Source: a virus. Taken from it: DNA of 25,791 nucleotides. Positions within the stretch are counted from its first letter, which is position 1. Every line of letters begins with the position of its first letter. Location of the stretch: positions 1 to 25,791 of IMG/VR virus record IMGVR_UViG_3300044949_000637; one strand, written 5' to 3'. Below are positions 16,403 to 22,124 of this stretch, piece after piece. The translations under genes and the position numbers were made by a program. The notes below the pieces were generated by a model. That model was given only the letters and a program-made list of their open reading frames with translations. It was not told where the DNA came from and did no database searches.

Positions 16403-16545
16403 CTGCTGGTAGCTTGCTTACTATCGGTGTTAGCGAGGATCAGGCAGAGGGGCTTGTTAAAGCTGCTGAGCCTGTAGTTGCTGGTGCTGTACTTTACGGT
16501 GCTACTCAGGCTTGGTCAGTTATTGAGAAGAAAAAGCGTCGCTAA
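16360..16545 (+). CDS. putative holin (Pam3-gp28-like small membrane protein)
   Basis: 61 aa. A first hydrophobic helix (PILLSIVRHLLTLAAGSLLTIGV, about residues 2-24), an acidic connector (SEDQAEGLVKAAEP), a second hydrophobic helix (VVAGAVLYGATQAWSVI), then a KKKRR tail. This matches the holin-like phage proteins with R-H-x-L-T-x-x-G-x-x-L and a Lys/Arg C-terminus, which make membrane lesions at lysis. It starts within the preceding secreted-protein gene behind AAGGGAA (16349-16355), and its stop overlaps the stop of the convergent leftward gene (shared ctaa). It is the last rightward late gene. Confidence 0.75.
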   Translation: MPILLSIVRHLLTLAAGSLLTIGVSEDQAEGLVKAAEPVVAGAVLYGATQAWSVIEKKKRR

Positions 16546-16847
16546 AAACTACTACTGCGGTAGGAGCGTATCTTTTCCGGTAGCTTTATTTCTGTAATTC
16601 TTTTACGAATTTTAGCTACTGCATCCTCTCTGTCTAGTAGCATAGAGCAGATATAGATTAGGTTGTACGGCCTGGGTGAATCCTCAAAGAAAAAGCCGTT
16701 TAATCCCATAGAGTATTTTAGCGTAAGCTCTTGAGATGGAGCGCAATAATCTGCGATAGCTCTATCTATTACGGCTAGCCATAAAATATGTTCTGGTGTG
16801 GCTTCTTGTTCTTCAAAGTATTCAGCTACTAATGGTGGCTCTTTCAT
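16542..16847 (-). CDS. conserved phage hypothetical protein (terminal gene of leftward block)
   Basis: 101 aa, soluble. It belongs to a phage family I recognise by ATPEHILWLAVIDRAIADYC, then GFFFEDSPRPYNLIYICSMLLDREDAVAKIRKRI; no function is known to me. The aromatic FFF and the NLxYIC-x-x-LLD-x-EDAVxKIRKR helix are its marks. It overlaps the nuclease gene upstream by 4 nt and the last rightward gene's stop by 3 nt. It often sits beside DNA-metabolism genes, which is also true here. Start ATG 16847, with ATGA coupling to the upstream gene's end. Confidence 0.65.
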   Translation of the reverse strand: MKEPPLVAEYFEEQEATPEHILWLAVIDRAIADYCAPSQELTLKYSMGLNGFFFEDSPRPYNLIYICSMLLDREDAVAKIRKRITEIKLPEKIRSYRSSSF

Positions 16848-17152
16848 TTCACCAGCTTTAGAAAATCCTCTATGTATAGCGTAACCAGCCAGGGGCGATT
16901 ATTCTTGCGGTGACATACTATAGGCGTTTTATCTCCGCAATCCCTCGTGGCTTGGTCTATAGCCTTGTCCACGTTTAGGTTCTGCACCATCTTGCACTCA
17001 ATATGGTATGATGCCAGTTCTGTGCAAACGACGTCAGGATCTCCGTTAGCACCGCAGAATTGTTGCCCACGCCTGGCGGTAAAGCCATGCTCTTTTAGTT
17101 TATTGGCTAGCTCTCGCTCTGCTCTAGCGCCCTTGGCTCTTGAGTTTACCAT
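16844..17152 (-). CDS. PD-(D/E)XK nuclease, Holliday-junction-resolvase-like
   Basis: 102 aa. It has the layout of small archaeal-Hjc-like phage nucleases: basic helix SRAKGARAERELANKLKEHGF with Glu13, then GDPDVV (Asp38, Asp40), then HIECK (Glu52-x-Lys54) as the PD-(D/E)XK metal site, then TPIVCHRKNNRPWLVTLYIEDFLK. It would cut branched DNA during replication, recombination or packaging, in line with RecT and an SSB-like protein in the same strand block. No convincing ribosome site precedes ATG 17152 and no other canonical start exists upstream in frame before a stop, so translation may depend on coupling. Confidence 0.8.
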   Translation of the reverse strand: MVNSRAKGARAERELANKLKEHGFTARRGQQFCGANGDPDVVCTELASYHIECKMVQNLNVDKAIDQATRDCGDKTPIVCHRKNNRPWLVTLYIEDFLKLVK

Positions 17153-17178
17153 AATGAATTGGTGAGCAGTCAGGGAGT

Positions 17179-17259
17179 TTATAACCGTACTTTATGGGGA
17201 TCAGACATCGTGTCATCACCATTATTTACATTCGGTAAAACCTTTTCCCTGCTGCTCAT
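17179..17259 (-). CDS. possible 26-residue peptide between two leftward genes
   Basis: ATG 17259 lies 3 nt after the stop of the 17263-17868 gene and opens a frame of 26 codons (MSSREKVLPNVNN... ending SDPHKVRL). It fills most of the 110-bp gap before the nuclease gene. No Shine-Dalgarno is visible; translation could be re-initiation. It is hydrophilic with no domain. It may be spurious. Confidence 0.25.
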   Translation of the reverse strand: MSSREKVLPNVNNGDDTMSDPHKVRL

Positions 17260-17262
17260 AAG

Positions 17263-17868
17263 TTAGTAGTACGTCTTGTCACTATTTGCTACTGACCAGC
17301 GGTTACAGTCCTCTGCTGACCAGATTGTGTCCAGTGTAACATACTCTTTTGTTGCTGCGCTTGGATTATTTCCGATAAAGAAGGCATCTTTGAAAACGAT
17401 TCTGTTGGTAGGCAGAGCTGCAACTTGTCCGTTATCAAGCAGAATGACGTGGGCACATTTGTTTTGGTCGGGCTGGAGCAGGAAAGCAGACTCAGCATCA
17501 GAGTCAGGTAGCCAGTCAATCGTAAACCAGTAGGTACCGGATACCTTGGTTTTGTCTTTGAGAATTGCGTCACACTGGTAGCCATTAAACATGTCAAACG
17601 TAGTTACAACGGGGCGGTAACTGAAACAATCCCATAGTTGAAGTAGGTCCAAAGAGTACTCAGCAGCGTTGCTAGCATCAGTATCATGCCAAAGCCAATG
17701 CAGAGGGATATGACGAAAGTGAGCACCTGATTCAAGTAGGACGTGAAACTGTAGCGCTCTTGCTTTGTAAGATTGTATTGCGAATGCGTAGCCATGTTCG
17801 AAACCTTCTTTACCGTTTAAGTTTTTGTTCTCTATCCAAACTTTTAGGGGCGGTATATCTGCGTTCAT
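17263..17868 (-). CDS. conserved phage hypothetical protein (201 aa)
   Basis: Soluble, aromatic-rich. N-terminus PPLKVWIENKNLNGKEGFEHGYAF; then GAHFRHIPLHWLWHD; then LQLWDCFSYRPVVTTFDMFNG; then SGTYWFTIDWL; then HVILLDNGQVAALPTNRIVFKDAFF. I have seen this pattern (LxLWDCFSY...V; GxYWFTIDW) in phage genomes but no function is known to me. The compact beta-rich pattern suggests a small single-domain protein. ATG 17868 is preceded by GGAG at 17873-17876. It sits in the leftward early-type block between the nuclease and the DUF551 gene. Confidence 0.6.
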   Translation of the reverse strand: MNADIPPLKVWIENKNLNGKEGFEHGYAFAIQSYKARALQFHVLLESGAHFRHIPLHWLWHDTDASNAAEYSLDLLQLWDCFSYRPVVTTFDMFNGYQCDAILKDKTKVSGTYWFTIDWLPDSDAESAFLLQPDQNKCAHVILLDNGQVAALPTNRIVFKDAFFIGNNPSAATKEYVTLDTIWSAEDCNRWSVANSDKTYY

Positions 17869-17913
17869 CTACTCCATCTCCCCATGTAGAAAAACAAAAT
17901 ACAAACACACATT

Positions 17914-17932
17914 AAAAAAACTGAATCCCAGT
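17914..17932 (-). terminator. weak terminator-like hairpin (leftward)
   Basis: On the minus strand ACTG-GGATT-CAGT is followed by seven T (plus-strand A run 17914-17920). The stem is only 4 bp, so termination would be weak. It lies 67 bp between the 17936-18388 gene and the 17263-17868 gene, where partial attenuation could occur. Confidence 0.3.
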
Positions 17933-17935
17933 GAA

Positions 17936-18388
17936 TCATTCTTTCTCCTTTGGTGGCTCAGGTAGCGGCATCCAGTGGGTGACTTGATCCTTATTGTAGT
18001 GTTTCCATCCACTGCACTCACTAGGATCTCCTGATGCAGTTTCAATAAAAACATATTCGCTTGTCCCGCATTTTATCCATGCTAATACATTAGTGTTTCG
18101 ATCTGGCAATCTAGTCCTTACTGAAATCCAGTTATTAAGAGTTGCTGAACTACTGACATCCACCATTTTGCTGACATCGACAATATGCTCGCAAGTATCC
18201 GGCATCACCTTGCTGACGCCAGCAAGCTGATCCTGTAGCTCTTGTATCCTAACCTCAGCCTCCTCTAGCGCTGCGTGCGCGTGTTCCTGCGCTGCTTTGT
18301 AGCCAGCGAGGAAGTGTTCTTCGCAGCCCCAAGGTTGACCTTGTTTTTTAGCATACTCCTCCGCCATCTCTTCAGGTGTTTTACTCAT
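17936..18388 (-). CDS. DUF551 protein with coiled-coil N-terminus
   Basis: 150 aa. Residues 1-65 are acidic and helical (MSKTPEEMAEEYAKKQ..., then AALEEAEVRIQELQDQLAG). The C-terminal ~65 residues are a DUF551 domain: WISVRTRLPDRNTNVLAWIK, then YVFIE, then GWKHY, then VTHWMPLPEPP. DUF551 is a common phage and prophage accessory domain without established function. The first seven codons and start context are identical at DNA level to those of the next gene upstream (18391-18783). Ribosome site GGAG at 18396-18399. A second DUF551-like gene lies at 23591-23809. Confidence 0.75.
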   Translation of the reverse strand: MSKTPEEMAEEYAKKQGQPWGCEEHFLAGYKAAQEHAHAALEEAEVRIQELQDQLAGVSKVMPDTCEHIVDVSKMVDVSSSATLNNWISVRTRLPDRNTNVLAWIKCGTSEYVFIETASGDPSECSGWKHYNKDQVTHWMPLPEPPKEKE

Positions 18389-18390
18389 CT

Positions 18391-18783
18391 TTAGTCTCCT
18401 GCTTTGGTAGTTCTTTCTGGATATGGATACATTCGGTTTCCTTTATCTGCTTCGGCCCAAATCTCTCTTTGCTTTGCTTGCATTTCCTCAGTCAAACCTG
18501 GAAGCTCGCACCAGTGTTTATATTCATCTGCTGGCAGGTAAAGAGGTTCTGGATCCTCACCAAATGGATTTTTAAATCCAGCTACAAGAATCTTTTTGCC
18601 ATCCTGAGCTAATGCCTTAAAGCCTAAGACGATAGCGTAATGATTAAAATCGTTTGGTATCCACAACTGAACATAAGAGTCCGGCCATATCTCATCTTCA
18701 TGTTTAAAGATGCCACGGAACTCTTTTCTCTGTTCTGGTGTTATCCACTTTAGTTTTGTTGGCTCTTCAGGTGTTTTACTCAT
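18391..18783 (-). CDS. hypothetical protein sharing the MSKTPEE start
   Basis: 130 aa, soluble, acidic. It begins MSKTPEEPTKLKWITPEQRKEFRG. Later segments include WPDSYVQLWIPNDFNHYAIVLGFK, GFKNPFGEDPEPLYLPADEYKHWCELPG and a helical tail with WAEADKGNRMYPYPER. The LPADEYKHWCELP end faintly recalls the THWMPLP end of DUF551 domains, so it may be a diverged relative; this is tentative. It is 2 nt upstream of the DUF551 gene and shares its 23-nt start region exactly, suggesting local duplication. Ribosome site GAGAGG at 18789-18794. Confidence 0.6.
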   Translation of the reverse strand: MSKTPEEPTKLKWITPEQRKEFRGIFKHEDEIWPDSYVQLWIPNDFNHYAIVLGFKALAQDGKKILVAGFKNPFGEDPEPLYLPADEYKHWCELPGLTEEMQAKQREIWAEADKGNRMYPYPERTTKAGD

Positions 18784-18785
18784 CT

Positions 18786-19259
18786 CTACCTCTCAAACGA
18801 TTCCATGCCCCACAGCTTATCCTGTGGCACAAACCACGCCTCTTTATAGCCTCCAGGATTAGCTCTAACGCCCATTTCTAGTGCAAGGTAGCCTTCCAGC
18901 CAGCCCAACAGTTTAACGCTACAGCGGGTCACATATGTCAGTATGTAGCGTCTATCTTTTGGGTCATTATCTCTAATGACTAGCTTGCCGTCCTCTTTAC
19001 GCACTGCCCTAACCTCTACGTCATGCCCACAATCTGCAACGTTTTTAAACGTGCCATGGGTTAGCTGTACTTTTTTGCCTAGCCACTGGGATACTTTAAG
19101 CTCTGCTAAAGCTCCTACAGTGTGTATCTCTAGCGCATCAAGTACAGACTTAACTGGCATTCTATCTTTGCAGCCTAGTAGCTCTGCTTCGTACTGCCTA
19201 ACCTCAGCAGACTTAACAGCTACGAGCATTTCTTTGAAGGTGTAGGGCAGTGTAATCAT
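18786..19259 (-). CDS. phage protein with PD-(D/E)XK-like nuclease features
   Basis: 157 aa. The order of motifs fits a widespread phage family I regard as nuclease-like: EIHTVGALAELKVSQWLGKK (helix with Glu), then a strand with DCGHDVEVRAV (Asp-x-Glu-x-Arg replacing D...ExK), then KLVIRDNDPKDRRYILTYVTR, then LLGWLEGYLALE, then the PGGYKEAWFVPQDKL end. The family usually lacks annotation; nuclease fold is an inference from the G-A-x-A-E / D-x-E-x-R pattern and activity may be lost since the usual lysine is arginine. It overlaps no neighbour but lies 2 nt from the SSB-like gene's stop. Confidence 0.6.
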   Translation of the reverse strand: MITLPYTFKEMLVAVKSAEVRQYEAELLGCKDRMPVKSVLDALEIHTVGALAELKVSQWLGKKVQLTHGTFKNVADCGHDVEVRAVRKEDGKLVIRDNDPKDRRYILTYVTRCSVKLLGWLEGYLALEMGVRANPGGYKEAWFVPQDKLWGMESFER

Positions 19260-19261
19260 GG

Positions 19262-19648
19262 TTAGAAAGGGATGTCATCCATATCAATGTCAGCGCTCTT
19301 CTTTGGCTGGCCGTTAAACCCACCAGAGGCCATGTGCTCTACGTCATGCTCTGCTCGATTGCTTGCGTACTTTACAGCCTCTTGCAGTAGCTCTATTAGC
19401 TTTTCTACTTCCTCTTTGTAGAGGTACTTAGTTTCTACATACTCTCCAGATTGTTTGTTCTTGTAGGTCTTGCGTACTGTAAAGCTGTAGCCACCGTTTT
19501 TAGCAGGCCACACTGCTACGTCTAGTCCTCTGTCTCTAAAGTTTTGCACTGGTTTATTCATACTTTTCCTTACTTTATTTACTACTTTTTCTACTACTTG
19601 TTTTATCTCGACAACTTGTCTCTTTTTCTGATATCCTGTGTTTATCAT
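19262..19648 (-). CDS. putative single-stranded-DNA-binding protein with DDIPF tail
   Basis: 128 aa. N-terminal 35 residues are a basic helical extension (QKKRQVVEIKQVVEKVVNKVRKS). The core, DRGLDVAVWPAKNGGYSFTVRKTYKNK, then YVETKYLYKEEVEKLIELLQEAVKYA, resembles small phage ssDNA-binding (PC4/SSB-like) proteins that have a strand-rich half and a C-terminal helix. The last residues DIDMDDIPF match the acidic SSB tip that recruits replication and repair partners. RecT is encoded about 0.4 kb upstream in the same direction. Start ATG 19648 sits in a GGAATATATGA context shared by many leftward genes; the internal Met at about residue 30 is an alternative. Confidence 0.65.
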   Translation of the reverse strand: MINTGYQKKRQVVEIKQVVEKVVNKVRKSMNKPVQNFRDRGLDVAVWPAKNGGYSFTVRKTYKNKQSGEYVETKYLYKEEVEKLIELLQEAVKYASNRAEHDVEHMASGGFNGQPKKSADIDMDDIPF

Positions 19649-19656
19649 ATATTCCG

Positions 19657-19693
19657 ACCCCGTTGATTGCTTCGTTAATCTTCGGGGTTTTTT
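19657..19693 (+). terminator. rightward intrinsic terminator inside the leftward block
   Basis: ACCCCG (19657-19662) pairs with CGGGGT (19683-19688); GATT (19665-19668) and AATC (19677-19680) extend the stem past a 2x2 internal loop. TTTTTT (19688-19693) follows only on the plus strand. It would stop rightward, antisense transcription coming out of the late operon, which has no terminator at its own end. On the minus strand it merely forms a leader hairpin between the 44-residue gene and the SSB-like start. Confidence 0.65.
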
Positions 19694-19809
19694 ATTTCCA
19701 TTACTACATCCAGAGCCCAGCGCAGTCCTTCCTCTTGTCCTTTCTCAAACTCAGAGAGAGGTTCCTTGCTGGTTTCTAGTTGTTTAATAAGCGCTTTAAT
19801 GTCTTTCAC
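19675..19809 (-). CDS. small 44-residue protein
   Basis: GTG 19809 opens 44 codons ending TAA at 19675: VKDIKALIKQLETSK, then SEFEKGQEEGLRWALDVVMEIKN, then PED. The FEKGQEEGLRWALDVV helix is like the small phage helical proteins with F-x-x-G-x-E-x-G-x-x-x-A-L pattern. The start overlaps the end of the RHH gene by 14 nt, and AGG lies 3 nt upstream; coupling is likely. It fills the otherwise empty interval between the RHH and SSB-like genes. Function unknown. Confidence 0.55.
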   Translation of the reverse strand: MKDIKALIKQLETSKEPLSEFEKGQEEGLRWALDVVMEIKNPED

Positions 19810-19990
19810 GACCTGATTTAAGACGTTCGATGTATTGTTCAAAGCAATCCCCTATCATGTCTGTGATTCTTAGTTGGTGTTTCTTTGCATAGTTCTTCAA
19901 ATAAGTGACGAATTTCTTTTCCACTATTACGGTGAATCTCATTGCCCCTTCCCTGGGTGCATCCTGTCTTTTTTCTATCTCTATTGTCAT
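19796..19990 (-). CDS. ribbon-helix-helix (Arc/MetJ-like) DNA-binding protein
   Basis: 64 aa. MRFTVIVEKKFVTYLKNYAKKHQLRITDMIGDCFEQYIERLKS at residues 17-59 has the RHH layout: a short strand (RFTVIV), helix A (KKFVTYLKNYAKKHQ), turn, helix B (ITDMIGDCFEQYIERL). Such proteins bind operators as dimers. The N-terminal 16 residues (IEIEKRQDAPREGA) are probably flexible. Ribosome site AAAGGAG lies 12-18 nt upstream of ATG 19990, with a closer AGGG 3 nt away. It sits just downstream of RecT and may regulate the leftward operon; target unknown. Confidence 0.65.
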   Translation of the reverse strand: MTIEIEKRQDAPREGAMRFTVIVEKKFVTYLKNYAKKHQLRITDMIGDCFEQYIERLKSGRERH

Positions 19991-20031
19991 ACCCTATAAC
20001 TCCTTTAACTCTTACTAATAATCGTAACCGT

Positions 20032-20781
20032 TTACGCTTCCAAAGCTGAATCATCCTTAACTCCGTCTGTAATGCACTGCGATAATCGTTGTAGTCTAAT
20101 TGGTGAACGCCATACTGTTTCGTTTATTTGTTTTGCCTCACAGTTTCGCAAGTACCGCTCTGCTGCAAGGCGCTGATCACCGTCAAGGCTGCTGGTATCG
20201 TAGAAGGTCACAACAGCTTTAGGCCGTTGCCCTACCTCGATTACATCGCCATGCACTGCTGGATCGATAGGTGGCGCCTCATAGGCTTTAGGCGGTGCAT
20301 ACTCAGAGGGCATTTCCTCTTGAGTGTAGAGGCCACCCAATTCGTTGATGAACGCCTCTCTTATGGCTAGACTCTTAGCGCACTTGCTTAGCATGATTGA
20401 AGGCATCTGTTTCCAGATAGGCGTTGTTTTGCCGTACTCAGCCATGTAAGCGGTAGCGATGCTAGGGAAGCGCCTATCCTTGCGGTAGACCTTAGCAGTA
20501 GCGCTTACTAGCTGCTTGTCATCCCACTCAAACGTGACCTCCATGCCGTCAAACTGTGCGTGGCTGTTGGCAATCTTTAAGAAGCCATTGATGCCTGTCA
20601 TTAGCTGCAAGCGTCCACCTGCTTTAATAGCCCATATTTCCTTAGTTGCTGGGTTAAGCCCAGTCGCCCGACACATCTCAGCAAATAGCATAAACTCAGG
20701 GTCAGTTAGCCCTGGTGCTACTGTGTTGCGTAATGTTGCCAGCATCTCGAAGTTATTTGTTGTGGTTAGTTCTTTGCTCAT
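20032..20781 (-). CDS. bet: RecT/Bet-type single-strand annealing recombinase
   Basis: 249 aa, close to lambda Bet in size. Conserved pattern: LRNTVAPGLTDPEFMLFAEMCRATGLNPATKEIWAIK, then RLQLMTGINGFLKIANSHAQFDGMEVTFEWDD, then ATAKVYRKDRRFPSIATAYMAEYGK, then WKQMPSIMLSKCAKSLAIREAFI, then GGLYTQEEM. It anneals complementary ssDNA; a cognate exonuclease is not evident nearby, although the PD-(D/E)XK-like protein at 18786 is a candidate partner. The SSB-like gene is downstream. The C-terminal ~60 residues differ from Bet and are variable. Its start overlaps the zinc-ribbon gene by 29 nt. Symbol reflects family similarity only. Confidence 0.85.
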   Translation of the reverse strand: MSKELTTTNNFEMLATLRNTVAPGLTDPEFMLFAEMCRATGLNPATKEIWAIKAGGRLQLMTGINGFLKIANSHAQFDGMEVTFEWDDKQLVSATAKVYRKDRRFPSIATAYMAEYGKTTPIWKQMPSIMLSKCAKSLAIREAFINELGGLYTQEEMPSEYAPPKAYEAPPIDPAVHGDVIEVGQRPKAVVTFYDTSSLDGDQRLAAERYLRNCEAKQINETVWRSPIRLQRLSQCITDGVKDDSALEA

Positions 20782-20983
20782 ACTCTTTTAATTCCTCTTT
20801 AGTTAGTTCCTGCTCGTCATAGTCGAAGCCGTCGATCATAATAATTCTGGGGCCGGAGTCAGTCTCGCAAAACTCGCATTGCTGCCACCTGTTTCCCATT
20901 ATATCGGTGAAGGCTTCGTCATCTCGTATTGGTTGCCAGTTGTCGCAACAACTGCACTGCGTCCATCGTTTTTCCTTGCTCAT
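20753..20983 (-). CDS. small zinc-ribbon protein
   Basis: 76 aa. Cys10-x-x-Cys13 (with an extra Cys12) and Cys36-x-x-Cys39 form a two-knuckle zinc ribbon: WTQCSCCDNWQPI...NRWQQCEFCE. An acidic, helical tail follows (ELTKEELKEYEQRTNHNK). Such proteins bind nucleic acid or partners. ATG 20983 overlaps the preceding gene's stop (shared base), and GAGGA lies 4-8 nt upstream. It overlaps RecT by 29 nt, so both are probably translated in a coupled way. Specific role unknown. Confidence 0.6.
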   Translation of the reverse strand: MSKEKRWTQCSCCDNWQPIRDDEAFTDIMGNRWQQCEFCETDSGPRIIMIDGFDYDEQELTKEELKEYEQRTNHNK

Positions 20984-21207
20984 TATTCCTCGAACTTGTC
21001 AGGAGTTGCGTTATAGATTGCCTCGTCAATAGCCTCTAGCAGCGACTCTGTGTCCTGCTGGCACTCTACTGAGAGATCGTTCCAACCCTGGAGCGGGTCA
21101 AACACCAGCCGTCCATCATCGAGGCGTGATGCCTTGACGGTAAACTCGTGCCCATTACGGTGTCGCAACTTGTAGTGCGGATAGTTTATTTCTAGTATTG
21201 TCATCAT
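20983..21207 (-). CDS. small phage hypothetical protein (74 aa)
   Basis: 74 aa, acidic. N-terminal strands (TILEINYPHYKLRHRNGHEFTVKASRLDDGRLVFDPLQGW) suggest a small beta-barrel or SH3-like fold, followed by a helix (TESLLEAIDEAIYNA). No family recognised. Ribosome context AGAGGGAATATATGATG is the recurrent leftward start cassette; a second ATG follows directly. The upstream 38 bp hold the inverted repeat at 21233-21255, so this gene may begin a transcript. Confidence 0.55.
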   Translation of the reverse strand: MMTILEINYPHYKLRHRNGHEFTVKASRLDDGRLVFDPLQGWNDLSVECQQDTESLLEAIDEAIYNATPDKFEE

Positions 21208-21232
21208 ATATTCCCTCTTAATTGTTTACAGC

Positions 21233-21255
21233 TTGTGTACAGTATCAGTACACAG
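21233..21255. promoter_or_regulatory. inverted-repeat operator candidate
   Basis: GTGTAC (21235-21240) and GTACAC (21248-21253) are perfect 6-bp arms around a 7-nt centre, so GTGTACAGTATCAGTACAC reads as a palindrome. It straddles the stop of the 21245-21736 gene. Related 10-bp elements occur at 22501-22510 and 25133-25142. It could bind a regulator or form an RNA hairpin; no T-tract follows. Confidence 0.4.
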
Positions 21256-21736
21256 TACTGAGCGCTAGTACCTTCTTTGCATATTTTTGCCCCTCAGCGC
21301 ATTTAACTCGCCCACAGTTGTAGACGGTTAGTGCTCGCTGTAAGTCCCCATGCTGATCAAGTTCTTCGCGCAGAATCCTTGCCCCACAACGTAGGTTGTA
21401 AGTCGGATCCCACAAATGATCAGCGTTAGGTAGCCCACAGCGGCGAGCGTTGAAGGGCATGATCTGAGCTATCCCCCTAGCACCGACTTTAGAGACGGCT
21501 TTGGGGTTGTAAGCGCTCTCTACTCTCACCAGAGCTTTAAGCACTTTGCGTGATAGCCCATAAGCATCAGCGGCACGCTCTACTTCAGCCTCCAGAAGGC
21601 CCCTAGAAGCCACCACAGGGCGACGGAGTAACCGCCCCCCATGGTAGACCAAGCCCTCTGGAAGCGTCGTATAGCAAGCGAGTAGGACAAGGGCAGCGAC
21701 TACCCAGCCGCCACCCTCTTTCTTGTCCTCACTCAC
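21245..21736 (-). CDS. membrane-anchored lytic transglycosylase (SLT), possible SAR-type endolysin
   Basis: 163 aa. Hydrophobic, Ala/Gly/Val-rich segment at residues 10-26 (GWVVAALVLLACYTTLP) is a signal anchor of modest hydrophobicity, as in signal-arrest-release endolysins (inference). The SLT domain is about 50-160: LSRKVLKALVRVESAYNPKAV with catalytic Glu73, then GARGIAQIMPFNARRCG, then LWDPTYNLRCGARILREEL, then RALTVYNCGRVKC. Several cysteines (21, and those in the domain) could form disulfides. GTG 21736 overlaps the stop of the small TM gene (GTGA). It cleaves peptidoglycan; it may act in lysis or envelope remodelling. It is distinct from the virion SLT at 13843. Confidence 0.8.
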   Translation of the reverse strand: MSEDKKEGGGWVVAALVLLACYTTLPEGLVYHGGRLLRRPVVASRGLLEAEVERAADAYGLSRKVLKALVRVESAYNPKAVSKVGARGIAQIMPFNARRCGLPNADHLWDPTYNLRCGARILREELDQHGDLQRALTVYNCGRVKCAEGQKYAKKVLALSTVY

Positions 21737-21897
21737 TTTCTACCCACTGTTGCGCGTACTGCCATGGCTGGATCATCGCCTAGCACATAGACTCTAACCC
21801 CAATAGCAGTCGTTATGACCCCCACAAAAAAACAAACGTGCAGGATCGTGACCATGATGCCAGTCGGCGTGAAAAGGAGCTCTTTGATTGCCTTCAT
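21733..21897 (-). CDS. small transmembrane protein, holin-like candidate
   Basis: 54 aa, ATG 21897 to TGA 21733. N-terminus MKAIKELLFTPTG, then a hydrophobic helix GIMVTILHVCFFVGVITTAIGV (residues about 13-34), then a short polar tail (DDPAMAVRATVGRK). It starts 2 nt after the lipoprotein stop behind GGGGAG, and its TGA overlaps the GTG of the transglycosylase. The single TM helix next to a muralytic enzyme and a lipoprotein suggests a holin- or spanin-type role, but this is from context only. Confidence 0.65.
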   Translation of the reverse strand: MKAIKELLFTPTGIMVTILHVCFFVGVITTAIGVRVYVLGDDPAMAVRATVGRK

Positions 21898-21899
21898 GA

Positions 21900-22094
21900 T
21901 TAGCTCCCCTGAACGTTAGTCGGTTGAGAGCAGTCGGCCCATAGGTAGCACTTGAGCGGTACGTTATGGGTTTTCTGCGATTCTTGGCGCTCATCGACGC
22001 GAGTTATCCACAACTTTCCACCAGCTTCAATCCCAGTACAACCGGAAACAGCAGCGGCCAATAATCCAAGTATTCCAAACAATATCTTTCTCAT
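21900..22094 (-). CDS. small lipoprotein (o-spanin-like candidate)
   Basis: 64 aa. Signal peptide MRKILFGILGLLAAAVSG followed by Cys19: V-S-G-C is a lipobox. Position +2 is Thr, not Asp, so outer-membrane sorting is expected in a Gram-negative host. The mature part is 46 residues, with KLWITRVDERQ and two more cysteines (LKCYLWADC). Small lipoproteins beside muralytic enzymes are often outer-membrane spanins such as Rz1, but no i-spanin partner of Rz type is obvious here. ATG 22094 lies in the GAGGAATATATGAG cassette. A superinfection-exclusion lipoprotein is the alternative. Confidence 0.7.
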   Translation of the reverse strand: MRKILFGILGLLAAAVSGCTGIEAGGKLWITRVDERQESQKTHNVPLKCYLWADCSQPTNVQGS

Positions 22095-22124
22095 ATATTC
22101 CTCATCTATTTACACGTTAAACAA

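Noticed and set aside
21794-21994. Leftward 66-codon frame overlapping the lipoprotein and small TM genes
   Set aside because: Polar, no ribosome site, and it overlaps two better-supported frames with export signals and tight coupling.
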